Source: Mactra quadrangularis (taxonomy: Eukaryota; Mollusca; Bivalvia; Venerida; Mactridae). Taken from it: 64,000 bases of DNA. Below are positions 1 to 12,177 of this stretch, piece by piece. Positions within the stretch are counted from its first letter, which is position 1; every line of letters begins with the position of its first letter. The stretch covers positions 12,026,515 to 12,090,514 of the forward strand of contig CM046297.1 of NCBI GenBank assembly GCA_025267735.1, written 5' to 3'. The notes under the pieces are model-generated. The model saw only the letters and a list, made by a program, of their open reading frames with translations. It made no database searches and had not been told where the DNA came from. Position numbers and translations under genes: made by a program.

Positions 1-65
1 GTCCATGTGTATCATGTAACCCATGTGTATCATGTAACGGAAAAACAATGTGTTACTTACTTGTT

Positions 66-413
66 GGGAACTTCTAGACACATTTTCATCAGTTAGGTTG
101 CCTCGTAACGCACACTTAAGGATTAAGAGGTCCCGGGTTTGAGCCTCATATCGGGAACTAATTTTCTTGAGCAAGAAATGTACCTGTGATTGCATCACTC
201 CTACCAGGTGTAAATGGGTACCTGCAAAGACGGTATTCTTCTGTTGCGCTGAAGTGTTGGCTGCACTACGCTGTGTTAAAAGACACTCCTTGGAGAATGA
301 TTGATAGATACCCAATGCCCGTTGACAAGGTGTTATAGCTGTAAAGTTGATGAACCTGTGTAAGCATGAAACTCGGCTGAACATCTAGATGGAAGCAGAC
401 TTTAAACCGCACT
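66..413 (+). repeat. tRNA-derived SINE, family A, in gene A intron 7 (outer copy)
   Basis: A degenerate tRNA-like head is followed by TTGAGCAAGAAATGTACC, CCAGGTGTAAATGGGTACC and a tail with GGAAGCAGACTTTAAACCGC. The same blocks occur at 55,992-56,250 and elsewhere in this window. Confidence 0.7.
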
Positions 414-632
414 TTTTTGAAACTCAGGCTATAAAATGCAATTACTTTTTTTACTTCATTTTACTCCTGTAGATTGCGTTCAGCAAAATGTAAGCTTACG
501 CATACTATGAATTGATGTTTGATGTGTGTCGAATGGATTCTAATGATTTATATTTGATTTAAAAATTACTTCACTTAAGTGTATCATTTCTTACTTTGTA
601 AATCAATTTGTAATTCTTTGCAATAATTTCAG

Positions 633-3600
633 GTGATGGAAGAAATGACAGTCCTGGATATTGTGCCCAGTATTGTTCATATACTCTAATGGACTCAAAT
701 ACTAAGAAAATCGTTTCCCTGAAAACCATTGACAAGAGACAAACTGGACGCAAATCAGTTAACATGGAAAAACAAGGATTTGTGTCTGCCATTACTTCTG
801 CTATTGATGATGGACTTAGAGTAAGAGAGGTTGTGACTGATGCTCACACTGGAATTACTGCTGTAATGAGTATGTTTATTTGTAATGAATTTGTTTTCAA
901 AATCAATATTCTTCAATACTGATACTGATGCATGAATGAATGATGGCATCTTTATGTATCAGAATAATTGATTGTGAAGATTAATTATTTTGTAATTATG
1001 CCCGCCATACATGAAAAGTTATGTTGAAAGTACATGTATGAAGGCAGCATCTGCATTTTACTTTCCTTGTCTTCATAGAAATCACTCCAAATTCAAGGGC
1101 ACCTTAGAATGCATGTGGTAAATTTGGATACAGATTAAAATATGAAATGTATCTATGCATATTATCATGGCATTGAATGAACCTTTTTTATGCTTTTACC
1201 AATAATAAATGCAATCAGAATCTTTGATACATCCAAAATGTTTAGTATGCTCAACATGTTATTTTATTGAAGAAACTGTTATAGTCACACATTTATCTTA
1301 TCCTTTTTAAGTGCAGATTTGTTTCATTTTAATACAGCTTTAGCAACATGCTTTCATTGCTATTTTGTTGAATTTGTAATTTTAGAAAAAGATTACCAAG
1401 ACATCAAACACTCGTATGATATATGGCATGTGGCTAAGAATTTAGGAAAGAAATTAGTGAAAGTAAGTATCCATGTTGCTATCCACCAATCGGCTGAAAC
1501 TTATATATTTTAGCCCCCAGCAGTGTTGAAAGACAAATGTTTTTGTTATGAATTTATGATTTGTTAACTTTAATGCATTGCTTTGTTGCTTGGTGATGTT
1601 CTTTAGCTTTCAATATGAATGATACATTTTATGGCAGACAAAGGTTACTAATTGTAATTATCAATTTATGGACTTTTTTACTTAGATTGACAATAGTTGC
1701 TTACTTCAAATCATGTTAATAATTCTCTTACGGAGGGTTGTAAGCTCAAAATTAGCTACATATATAGTTTTTATGTCAATTAGTATACAGTTGTTAACAG
1801 AAGATGTGAGCCTAGATGTTGGCTTTAACACAAAGAACAATGTATTGTGAACACTGTTTATTCAGATGAAGTGAAAAAAAATATTCAAAACATGACTCAT
1901 CAGTATGTCTGCCTTTCATTTAGTGAAAAAATCTGCTGAAATATCTGTTAGAAATAAGTCTTCAGTGTCCACAAGAAATTGTGCTATCTAAGTACTTTTG
2001 TTATGGGACTTTTACAAAAAAATATTGGGGTAACTCATAGAACTACATGAAAACATTAAAGAAAGAAAGGTGCACTCATTTGTTTGAAATATGTTTTACT
2101 GCAAACTTATTTCTTTTAGATATCTCAGAAGAAACAGAACTCCATACTGATCAATTGGAACAGAGATATTATAAACCATTTTTGGTTTTCTTGTCAGAAA
2201 GCAGAGAATTATTCAGAATTCATTGTAAGCATTTTTTATTGTTTTTTTTATCAATCCAAGTTTCTGAACAGACAATTTATCTTATCCATTTTTAAAAAAA
2301 TCTGTACTGTGCAAATATTTTAATGAATCTTCTTACTAATTTAATTTGATAAAGAAGTCTGTGGACATTGCTATGCAAGAAGACCTGTTCCTAAGTTCAC
2401 AATATTCATTGTGTGAATAGCCGTTGTGCCCTATTGATTCTGAGTATCTGGTGTCAAAGGTCACTTGGAGTTCATTCAATACAGCTGTTCCTTAATTGAC
2501 CAAATTTACAGTCTCTATGGTTAAAATTAAGGTATATTCTGTATTTGATTGTATTAATAAGAAATAATCAGGTTGGACTCACGCTTGATAATATTAGATG
2601 ATTGCGAGTTTGTAATTAATGCCTGTGTATGAGTTATAAGGATTTACCAAATTCAAAAGTCAATTCACTATTCACCAACTTGTTTAATTTGCTAAAATTG
2701 TTGTAGGGTATATGGCGAAGTGTCCTGCACCATATAACAAACCAGCATGAATGGGTTGGATTTTCTGGAGGAGGCGTGAATAAATGTTTCCATGGTGCTA
2801 TAGACAGTGAAAGGGATAAACAATGGCTTGATCCTTCTAAACATAATCACATTTTGAAGGATCTAGCAGAAGTTGTGCTAGATAAGAGACTCTTGAAGAA
2901 AGTAGACTATTTCTTAAACTTCAGGTAAGCTACTGTTTTAAAGTATGCTTTTTTGTATTTATAAGGATGAGAGTTTTAACAAAATTTCCAGTATTTTTTG
3001 CCATAAAAAACTATTTTAAGGGTTATGGAAACCTTTCATTAAAAGATTTTTGTCATGCAGATATCATCATTCATACTCGTTGCATCTATTTCCATGTTAA
3101 ATCGGGTACCGTTTTATTTTCACTTTTCGGTAATTTCACTTGATGCGACACCTACACATTTATAAAAGTGACCTACTTTTTGTGCAGAAAAATATTTTTG
3201 CCAAATACAAACCTGCCTTAGCGACCCTCTGTATAATGTGACTATCTGTCAATTGCGACCTAATTTGATGTCTCCCGTGACATTTTCCTATATATTAAAC
3301 CTGTATATTACAATCCTCTGTCTAATGTGACAAGCGACCTATGAAATTGAGGCTGAAAATGCATCTGACTCTGTGTAATAGGACCGAGTCAAGGGAGAGG
3401 AGATAGCCAAATTCCTGTTCCAACAACATCGGAAACAATAGACTTAGCATCCAAACTTAAATTATATTCCCAACATACGGCAAACGTTGAACTAATGGAT
3501 TAAGCCGCCATTATGAGTGACAAAATAGTAGGACTGTCGTTAGTGAAAAGCAAACAGACACAAATTAATGACTTTTTCTCAAGCAGGACCTCAAATGCCA

Positions 3601-5003
3601 CAAAAACTTGATAAAGACTTGTTTTCTTAGGGCAACATGTATTTTATAGATTTTATAGGTTTTACAGATTTTATACATTTTATAGATTTTCAACATTTTT
3701 AACATTAACTTTTGTGTTGGATACATTGTACTTCTGAATAGCTTGTCAAGTAAATAGTGTACACAAAACTTGAGTTGTATTTGTACCCTGGATATTGTGA
3801 CCCTCTGTCTAATGTGACTTTTTTGGCTAACTCCGAGTGAAGGTCACAGGTTTGACTGTATTGCAGAATGAATCACTCAGGAGGGCAACTTTCATTAAAT
3901 GCCCCCATTTTTAAAAAGACAAGTAACAGATCTGTATGAATGTGTAAATGTGTAAATGATCTTATTTTAATTTTTTTGCATAACTTTTCCTATGATTGTG
4001 TGCTGACTGAACTCGTTAAAAAACTTGCTGTTCACATTTCTATTTGCAGAAGTACAGCAGATTTAGAAGTTTTTCATCAACATATTCTTATGTACTGTGC
4101 CAAGAGATATGCATATACACCTCCTGTTTACAGGGCTAGAAATTTACTAGCAGCACTAGACCACAACAACAATGCTGGGAGAGGTATCTTGAAAAACAAA
4201 GATGGTTCAACTAGGTCAGATTTACATCTTTGGTTCTTGTTTCATTTATATCAAACTGACTGGACGTGCGACCCTGTCTGTACACACTAGATTTAAAAAC
4301 TTGTTTCTGAAGAGGGATTGCTGGTTCTTATATCACATAGGTTGTTATATCCTTTCATTAAAATTTGAACATGATATTTATTTGTCTCCTATTAGTTATA
4401 TGGAGAAGCTTCTGCTCAAATGGGAAGGTAGAAGAGTACTGGTAGGGGGGGCAAGAAAATCTTGTTTAGGCGAGCTGACCATTGTATAACTTCCTTACTT
4501 TAATATTGACCTGGAAACGCAAGAATTAAATGACAAGATAGAAAGGTGATGCATCAAGGATATGCTGTATATTAAAATTATATGATATTCATAAACCGAG
4601 TGTATTCAAGTGATAAACAGCTTTTGGGATTTCCACGTTTAAATTTGAAGTTTAATATTAACCTTTATAAAAAGAACAAATTACACTGTGAAAAATGTCG
4701 TCTGTATTAACAATTTGCATCTTCCTGTACAACTGACTTTATTTTTTCAGATATCACAGACATTATAATAAAAAGTCTGGGAGATGGTCAGTGTACCCTT
4801 ATAAGGAGAAGAAGTCATTCCTGTATGTGGATGACATATTTACAAATGCGCTATACAGAAGAATAACAGACAATAAGGGAATGTATAGAAGGATTACTTT
4901 ATCACCATCAGACCCCAGGATGATCAGTAGAACTATAGCACCAATTGAACCTCCTCCAACACAACAGTTGGTTGAGCAGCATAAATCAAGATTTTCTGTT
5001 TGA
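633..5003 (+). CDS. Gene A, outer copy: transposase-like protein, exons 8-13 (5' part outside window)
   Basis: Exons 633-869, 1386-1462, 2120-2224, 2707-2924, 4050-4214 and 4751-5003 equal exons 8-13 of the inner copy. They carry the GDGRNDSPG, VTDAH and HSYDIWH motifs and the C-terminal part with stop TGA at 5,001-5,003. Two amino acids differ from the inner copy: Asn for His (base 2,845) and Glu for Lys (base 4,947). Exons 1-7 are expected left of the window, not deleted. No stop or frameshift is seen. Confidence 0.8.
3205..3859. repeat. Worn pogo/Tigger-type MITE in gene A intron 11 (outer copy)
   Basis: The ends are a degraded inverted pair (ATACAAACCTGCCTTAGCG and its counterpart near AGGTCACAGGTTTGACTGTA). 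The phrase CCTCTGT[AC]TAATGTGAC occurs three times (3,224, 3,310 and 3,801). The inner copy is at 22,499-23,153. Confidence 0.5.
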
Positions 5004-6389
5004 TTGACTGCTGTATCATACATACATGTACTGTACTAAACACTAACTATTTTACAGGATCAGAGATCTTCCTGTGTTAAATTGCTACATGTACATTCTT
5101 TTATGTGAAAAAGAACATTTCCAACTCATATACATGGTTTTAAAAACATACACAATTTATGATATATCTACATTCAAATATGAATGCATGGATTGTTTGT
5201 TTTTTTAATTCAATTGTTTGAAAGTCTTTCATAGTTTACCTCTTATGGTAGATGTCTTATTGAAGAAAATGTCTTGGTAAAAATATCATACAAGATGTTT
5301 GTGATATTTTTCATTTGTTTATATCCATTTTAATTTCACTTCATCAGCTCTTAAAACATGATTTCACATTAGCTAAAGCCACGATTAAAAAATGTCATTT
5401 CCTGAGTGAGCTAGTTGAAACAAAATGACCTTACACCAAATTTTATGAATATATTCTGTTGTTTTTTACATGCCTAGATCTGAGTTTTGCTCGATGTATT
5501 TTACAAAAATATAACACAACATCATTTGATGATGAAAATATACGATAATATATTCACTACAATGAAAACGTGAACTGAATATTTTCATGGTATATACTCA
5601 TGGGTGAAAGTTTTCAGTATAAATACTGATTTCAGTATTTTGAAAATGAATAACTCTATGTTATTTATATGAAATCTGTCTATTTCAGTATTTTGATAAT
5701 AGGTTTTCAGTATCTTCAAAACTTTCAACTTTCGCCCATTTATACTCATTAAATAGCACCACATTTAATGCTAAAGAATGAAATAATTATAGTATGGTCA
5801 CTTTTTGAAAAATTCTTACATGATGTCAGGTTTTTACCTTTTTATTTCCAGTGTTTGATGAAGGCTTTTTGAATCTGAAAATTTTAAGTAGGAGTTGTTT
5901 TACTAAGTATATGAACACATAATATTTTTATTTTGATGTAGTCCTTTTTGCATTTTTGTCACTTTTTGCAAGAAATTCTAATAAACTGCATTATTTAAAA
6001 TTTAATTTATTCATTTTGGTAGCAACACAAGGCTGAGTTGTTTTTATGATATGCAGGATATGTTTCACTTGTGAAGGCAAAATTTGTTTTTCTGTGAAAT
6101 CAGTTTGGATTTCAACTAAAAAATTGCCGATTCAAAATTGCCCATTTATCATGAATCAAGAGTGAAATGTTATCTATCAGAGTTGATGAAAATAAAAATA
6201 ACTACATGTACTTCACCGGGAGAGCTCAGAAAAATATTTGGATGACATTACCTGTTAACAAAATTTAAGGATATTCTTAATCCTACAGTATAGTTTTGTG
6301 TTTTAATAAAACTAAGTACAGAAATAAAGTGGTTAATTTTTCCTTCAAGTAACAGAAATAGTGTTTGAGTAATTTTGTAGTACTATGTA

Positions 6390-6958
6390 ACAATAACAAT
6401 GACTTTTCAAATGAGCTATGACCACTTAATGTAAATGAGCCATGACCACTCAGTTTAATGAGCAATGACCACTCAGCGTAAATGAGCTATAGCCACTCAG
6501 TTCAAAGCTATGACCACTTGGTGTAAATGAGCTATGTCCACTTGGTGTAAAAGAGTGATGGCCACTCAGTTTAATGAGCAATGACCACTTGGTGTAAATT
6601 AGCTATGTCCACTCAGTTTAATGAGCAATGATCACTCTGTTTAAATGAGCGATGGCCACTCAGTTTACTAAGCTATGTCCACTCTTTTTAAATGAGCAGT
6701 GACCACTTGGTGTAAATGAGCAATGACCACTCTGTTTAAATGAGTGATGACCCCCCAGTGTAAGTGAACCATGACCACTCAGTTTAAATGAGTGGTCATT
6801 GCTCAGTTAAAATAAGTGAAAGCCACTCAGTTTAAATGGGCAAAGCTAATTTACAATGAGTGATCATTGCTCATTTAAACTGAATGGCTATCACTCATTT
6901 ATACTGAGCTATGATCGCTCATTTCAAATAATTGATAGCTCCTTAAAGCTATGACCAC
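6390..6958. repeat. Minisatellite of a roughly 24-bp unit, between genes A and B (outer copy)
   Basis: About 20 degenerate units of the type AAATGAGCTATGACCACTC with CAGTTT or TTGGTGT. Near 6,790-6,920 some units appear in reverse (AGTGGTCATTGCTCA), so the array contains an inversion or fold-back. It separates the 3' ends of the two convergent genes. Confidence 0.75.
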
Positions 6959-7417
6959 TAGGGGTGTAACGGTTAACCGATATACCGGTTTATATTGCAA
7001 TACGACTTCTGACGGTTTTTAACCGGTTCGTTTTTCTCTGAACCGGTTTTTCTATGTAGTTATGTTCCATACTGATCCGTTATATCAGAGTCTGAAATTA
7101 AGGTTTTTGAATAAATGTGTAAATGCGTTCGGAAACTTGAATTATGTTTGGTAAATTAGAGAATAATCTTTGAAAGTGCATTCAAAACCTTTTTTCTAAC
7201 TTATTGAAACATTTGCGTAATTCGGTATATCATTTGAAAACACAAATATCTATGTACAATGTTGATCAAATTAAGGCGATGCACGTGCATTAATTCATGC
7301 GATGCATGTATGCGCAAAGAATAATATGTATAGCAATATATTGCAATATATTGCAATACGGCTTTCGTGTATTGCAATATATTGCAATACGGTTTTTACC
7401 GTATTGTTACACCCCTA
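6959..7417. mobile_element. hAT-type MITE, 459 bp (outer copy)
   Basis: Inverted ends TAGGGGTGTAAC ... GTTACACCCCTA, with ATGACCAC on both sides (6,951-6,958 and 7,418-7,425). The 8-bp repeat fits a hAT target duplication, but the same 8-mer is part of the surrounding minisatellite. No reading frame inside. Confidence 0.7.
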
Positions 7418-8963
7418 ATGACCACTGAGATTAAATTGGTATTGACAACTCAAAGAAAATGATTTATGCATGGATTTATGTTGAAAACTCATCATATTTT
7501 ACACACTTAGTGAGGTTTTTTGTAACTTGTACAGGTAAGATATTTGTCTAATGGAATATGTCTTTAAATCCATAAACTGTGTGGACAAAATGCATCACAA
7601 ATATATTTTGCCACATGATATAGTAAAGTACTCAAATTGTCCATGTTTTAAAACTAAGTTTCTGTACATCATGTAATAACAAATAATTAATCATGCTATA
7701 ATAAATTTTCTATTTTTGTCTAGTTTTTTTCAACATAACTTGATAACAAACAAGTTCTCAATATTTATAAATTTAATGAAGATATGTGCATTTACAGATA
7801 AGTTTTAGGTTACATAGGAACTAGGTGGTGGGGGTCCCAAATTTAAGATGTCTTGGGACTGCAAAGAAAAATAAAACATCAAAATAAGTGATGATTATTC
7901 CAAAAATCCTATTCCCTTTCGAAGTATTAAAATGACCTTTTCACTGTTACTTTTGAGAATAGGGTTTAAATGTCATACACAGGCTGTCAACAAACTACTT
8001 AAATAAGGATTAGAAATTTTGTAGGAATTGTATTTACAAAAAATAGAAACATTTGGAAGAAACCAAGAAGAAATATTATACAGGAACTTTTGAGTGGTAT
8101 TTCAAAACATGAAGACCATCTAAGACTCCAAAATAAGTGCATGTATTGATATATACATAATTATGCATTGATGATCCAGATACAGATTCATTATTATCAA
8201 AACAAAACAATGCATCATAGACCAATCTACATGTATCTCTAAATAAAATAATTATGATCTTCAAACTATTTTAGAGTTGATGCATTTGAATGTTTTGCTT
8301 AAAAATAATTACACTCAGTTCTTACAAGACAGAAATAACTATACGTAAAAGAAAACTGTTCGACAATTTTATTGCGTTTCCTATTCAAATTTGTTTACAA
8401 ATTTATTTTTTAAAGACAGCTTTTTTATCTGCAGCAAATGAGTATATTTTGGTATAAGGACCTTAAATAACAAAAATAAGTCTTTCATCATTTGATCTGA
8501 TACTAACAGAAATCTACCATTCATCACAAGAGCTAATGAGACTTTGCTGCTATTAAATAAGTGACACATCAAAATACAATTAGGATGTATACAACACTTT
8601 GAAAATCTGATCAAGGAACATTTCTCCTATTTTAGCAGTTTATTAAACAAATTAATTGGGAATATAGAAAAAACTGGCACTAACACAAACTCATCATAGA
8701 CACATAAATTATTCAACTAATATGCAGCAAACTAGGAAACAGATACATAATACTCAAAATAATATGTGCTTAAAATACAATTCAACATACTTGACATGTT
8801 CAAATTAGAACAGAGTAAAAAAATTGGAATGATGAACAAAATTAAGTATAAATGTAAGGAATAAGTCTTTTTTGAAAATATAAGAATGAAAAATTAGAAA
8901 TAAAAAAATGAAGAAATATAGTAACTGGTTGACAGCCTGCTTACATCATAAGGAAAACTATTA

Positions 8964-11559
8964 TTACATAAATCTTGATGCAGTAAAACCAGTGTACTGT
9001 CCAAATGCATCTGGGTATCTGTCCCGTATGGCCCAGACTGCACATGATGGAATGACCATCCTCACACCAGCACCCAACTTTCCAAACTCCCACATGATAT
9101 ATTGTCTATATGCTTGATGTCTATATGCTTTATTTTCATCACTTTGGTCTTCATATACAAGCACATCTCTGCGGACTGTACGACCAAAGGCTAGCACTTC
9201 TTGGTCCAATATTAACATACGAAAATTCTGAAATAAAATATTCAGTACAATTTAATTCATGTGTTCATGACATTCTTTAATACGCAGTTTTGTGTTTCAT
9301 AGTTGCGTCAATATTCTTTGATATAAAGGCAAAGTACGTTTGCATTGTAGATGCATTGAATGGCGACTGAAAGACAAAAATGGTTCAGCGTGTAAAGAAG
9401 ATGATTTTGTAAAATGTAAAACGAGGTTTCTGCTTTTATAACACTATAACCTCACTGAGGCATAGAATATATTGCTAGTCAATAGTTTCCCAAAATATAC
9501 ATCAATTTCAGTAAATTTTACATTTGATAATATGGAAACATGACTAAACAAATATAGATGTTATTTTGTGCCTCTTTCAATATGCATATAGTGTTGACTG
9601 AATATTTATTCTTTAGATAAGTCAGTATCTAAGAGCTATTCATGGTAAGCAACTACCTACATTTTTACATGAAACACCAAATTCTGTTGCTTGACTTGGC
9701 CTTAGCATGTAATGGCTTTAGCCACTAAACTACAGTGTGTGTTTACTATTTACTTTCATACAAAAAGTATGCTCCAGATAGTAAAACAATTGGTGAAAAG
9801 TCTCTTACAAAAATGAAATTTTTCAAAGACTGTGTCAATGAACTAGCAACAAACAGTAGAGCAGCATCCAAGGAACATTCAATGAGTACTCATCTATACC
9901 TAGATGCTAATATCCCTAAATCAAGATGATTTAAAAATGTTATAACATTAGAAGGATATATGACCTGCAGCCTCAAAACTCTAACTGGATTGCCAGATTC
10001 TAAGTTCAGAGTACTGGCAAATGTTTGAAATACATGTTAGCAAGCTTTTTAATAAAAGTACTCACTGGTAACAAAGAGATACAATCTCTGTACCCACAGC
10101 ACACTTTTTCCTCGGCTTTGGGCATTTGTCTGCACTGACCACAGACACACCATTCAGGGGTACTGGAACCTGAAGGAGGATGAAACCCTTCTGGCACACT
10201 TTCAGCCGGCTTCAGAATATTAAAAATAAGTCCCGGATGGGATGATACCATTTTCAGGCAAAGATCTTTTAATTGTTCTTTTGTCATACTTTTAATTTTA
10301 TCCTAGAAAAAAAAAACATAATATTTAATACTATTCTCCTAACAAGAACCTAAATCGTGTTCAGTGGCTCGTATGAGTTCTGACAAAGTCACATTAATAC
10401 CATAATTAATTCATAATCATTAATTATATAATCAATGACGCATTGGGTGAACAAGTAAAATAAGAACTGGATTTATTTAAAGTGACTTTCTGTAAGAATA
10501 ATTTTCATATAACTGATATGTACTGTAATGAAATATGCATCAGTCCAAGAAGCACATCATACTGTTAAAAGCGTCCAGCTACCTCAGATGGTAGCACACA
10601 AGTCTACTGAGAGTTAGTGGGTTTGATTTCCAGGCCGGGCATACTTTCATGGAGCTTGGTCATGAAATTATTGTTATCGCCATTCTCACTCCTGCCAATG
10701 GTGTTTAATTATGTAGAGCAGTTGTCAGTCACTGACAATAGTATGCACTTAGTAGTGGATTATCAGCAATTATCAGATATTTAGCCTTTCTGGGAGGACT
10801 GAGTAGGTTGACTAACCGCTGTTATATGACCTTAAATGTGTTGCTACGGCATTAAACTCAACATAAACAAACAAACAAATACTGTTAATATGAGAGTGTG
10901 GAATTAGAATCATTCACTTGAAGAACCTAAACAACTCAAGACCAGTTTGGCCATGAAATACTTCTACCACACTGTTCTCACACTTATTGATGTATCAAGA
11001 AACCACTACTTTTAAACTTACATTCAACTTGTAACAACTTGTACTGCACTTACCTATTCACACTATGGGAAGAAGGATCTGTAAGCGGCAGGATAGCTCA
11101 GACTGAAGAGCACTTGCCCTGTAAGCGAAGGGTCCTGGGTTCGAGTCCTGATCAAGCTGCACATTTTATTTCCCTGTGACAAAGGGCGCCCACCTATCCG
11201 ATTTTAAACCTATACATGTATTACTATTGTACTGTGTCTATACATGTTGGTCTCTGGGCTATTTTAAATATATGAGACATTGGTGTTAGCACAGTATGTG
11301 TTTCCTAGTAACAGCATATAAAAAGTAAGTCTGAGAAGAATACTACCTTCATCATATCATCTCTGTCTTGTAACAAAGTTGTAGCTGTAGCTTCCTCTAT
11401 ATCAGCACCTCTTGAACGACTCCGAGCTCCTCTAGTAGATGAACTTGATGCCCCTCTTCTACCTCTTGACTTTCTTCTGGCACGTCCTCTCTGAGTCTGA
11501 TGAGGGGCACTGGTAGATGGAACTGGGGAGCTACCATTAGCTGAATCAGTTGACTCAGA
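8964..11559 (-). CDS. Gene B, outer copy: P2RX7_C domain protein, exons 2-4, cut off from exon 1 by the insertion
   Basis: Exons 11559-11347, 10302-10066 and 9227-8964 match the inner copy, with one amino-acid change at base 10,269 (Lys here, Glu in the inner copy). Exon 1 of this copy lies at 32,375-32,367, beyond the inserted 20-kb element, so intron 1 has grown to over 20 kb and contains a complete second gene B and gene A. Normal expression is doubtful. Read-through into exon 2 from an ATG at 11,574, inside the former intron, could give a protein with a few different N-terminal residues. Confidence 0.75.
10567..10880 (+). repeat. tRNA-derived SINE, family B, in gene B intron 2 (outer copy)
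   Basis: A tRNA-like head (CTACCTCAGATGGTAGC ... GGGTTTGATTTCC) is followed by GGGCATACTTTCATGGAGC, a body, and the end CTACGGCATTAAACTCAACA with an A-rich (AACA)n tail. Related copies are at 18,280, 36,555, 52,517 and 63,898. Confidence 0.7.
11096..11280 (+). repeat. tRNA-like SINE head in gene B intron 2 (outer copy)
   Basis: Contains GATAGCTCAGACTGAAGAGC and box B GGTTCGAGTCC. The tRNA stems do not close properly and a non-tRNA tail follows, so it is not a tRNA gene. The duplicate is at 30,391-30,575. Confidence 0.5.
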
Positions 11560-11895
11560 CTGAAAGATGAACATATAATTTATGACTGATATGTATCATA
11601 AGTATTATAGTAATGCCTAGACTTAGTACATGGTTTTACACCAATTATATCAACAAGTCAACTTGATTTGACTTCAATGACTAACAATAGCTATCAGAAT
11701 GGCAAGTTGAATCAAAATCCATTAATACATTGACATTTGTTAGTGCTTCATATCTCTAATCAACATTCACATGTTCTAATCACAGTTCATCCAACCATCA
11801 GAACTCATTTTTCAACACCTCTAACTCGGTCAGCTTAAACTTTCTCCAAACAGTAATAGGTTGTAACTGTCTTGAAATGGTGCTCAAAGATTATT

Positions 11896-11899
11896 TTAA
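11896..11899. repeat. Target site duplication TTAA, left of the inserted element
   Basis: TTAA here ends the match between the outer copy and base 31,194 and is followed at once by the AGCCACTA terminus. Its partner is at 31,951-31,954. Confidence 0.83.
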
Positions 11900-12099
11900 A
11901 GCCACTAAACGAAGACAAAATCTTCAACCTTAATCTAAAAACCAGTTATTCTATCCAAAAGACAATAAAATATAATTGCCCTAGTGACATGATAGCGCTC
12001 TCCAGCTGTTTTCCTCGAATAGACCAAGTTCGTCCAAATATCAGTTTCTTACAAAAGTAGGGTACTTTTCTAAGAGCTCGGCTAACTCCGTAAAATCGA

Positions 12100-12177
12100 C
12101 GAATCGCTGTCGTCATGCTCACGTGACTAGTTCTGTAATCACGTGACGCGCGAATGACTGAATTTGTATTATACAAC
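12100..12177 (+). promoter_or_regulatory. Probable gene A promoter region with two CACGTG E-boxes
   Basis: Two copies of TCACGTGAC sit 20 bp apart (CACGTG at 12,120-12,125 and 12,140-12,145), just upstream of the start codon, followed by a CpG-rich ACGCGCG. CACGTG is bound by bHLH-zip factors of the USF/MITF/MYC type. No TATA box is seen. The site lies in the terminal 280 bp of the element, so a moved copy carries its promoter with it. Function is inferred from position. Confidence 0.45.

Larger units (their letters stand above)
1..11895 (+). mobile_element. Outer copy of the same transposon, part left of the insertion (5' end outside window)
   Basis: Base 1 corresponds to base 19,294, and the match runs without a break to 11,899 / 31,194. 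The differences noticed are T/G at 291, an A indel near 487, T/C at 523, A/C at 2,845, G/A at 4,947, a CC indel near 6,755, T/C at 10,269 and an A indel near 10,310. It carries gene A exons 8-13 and gene B exons 4, 3 and 2. The left end of this copy is predicted about 7.4 kb upstream of base 1, as TTAA followed by AGCCACTA. Confidence 0.85.

Noticed and set aside
6390..6958. CRISPR-like array
   Set aside because: A degenerate minisatellite without unique spacers, in animal DNA.
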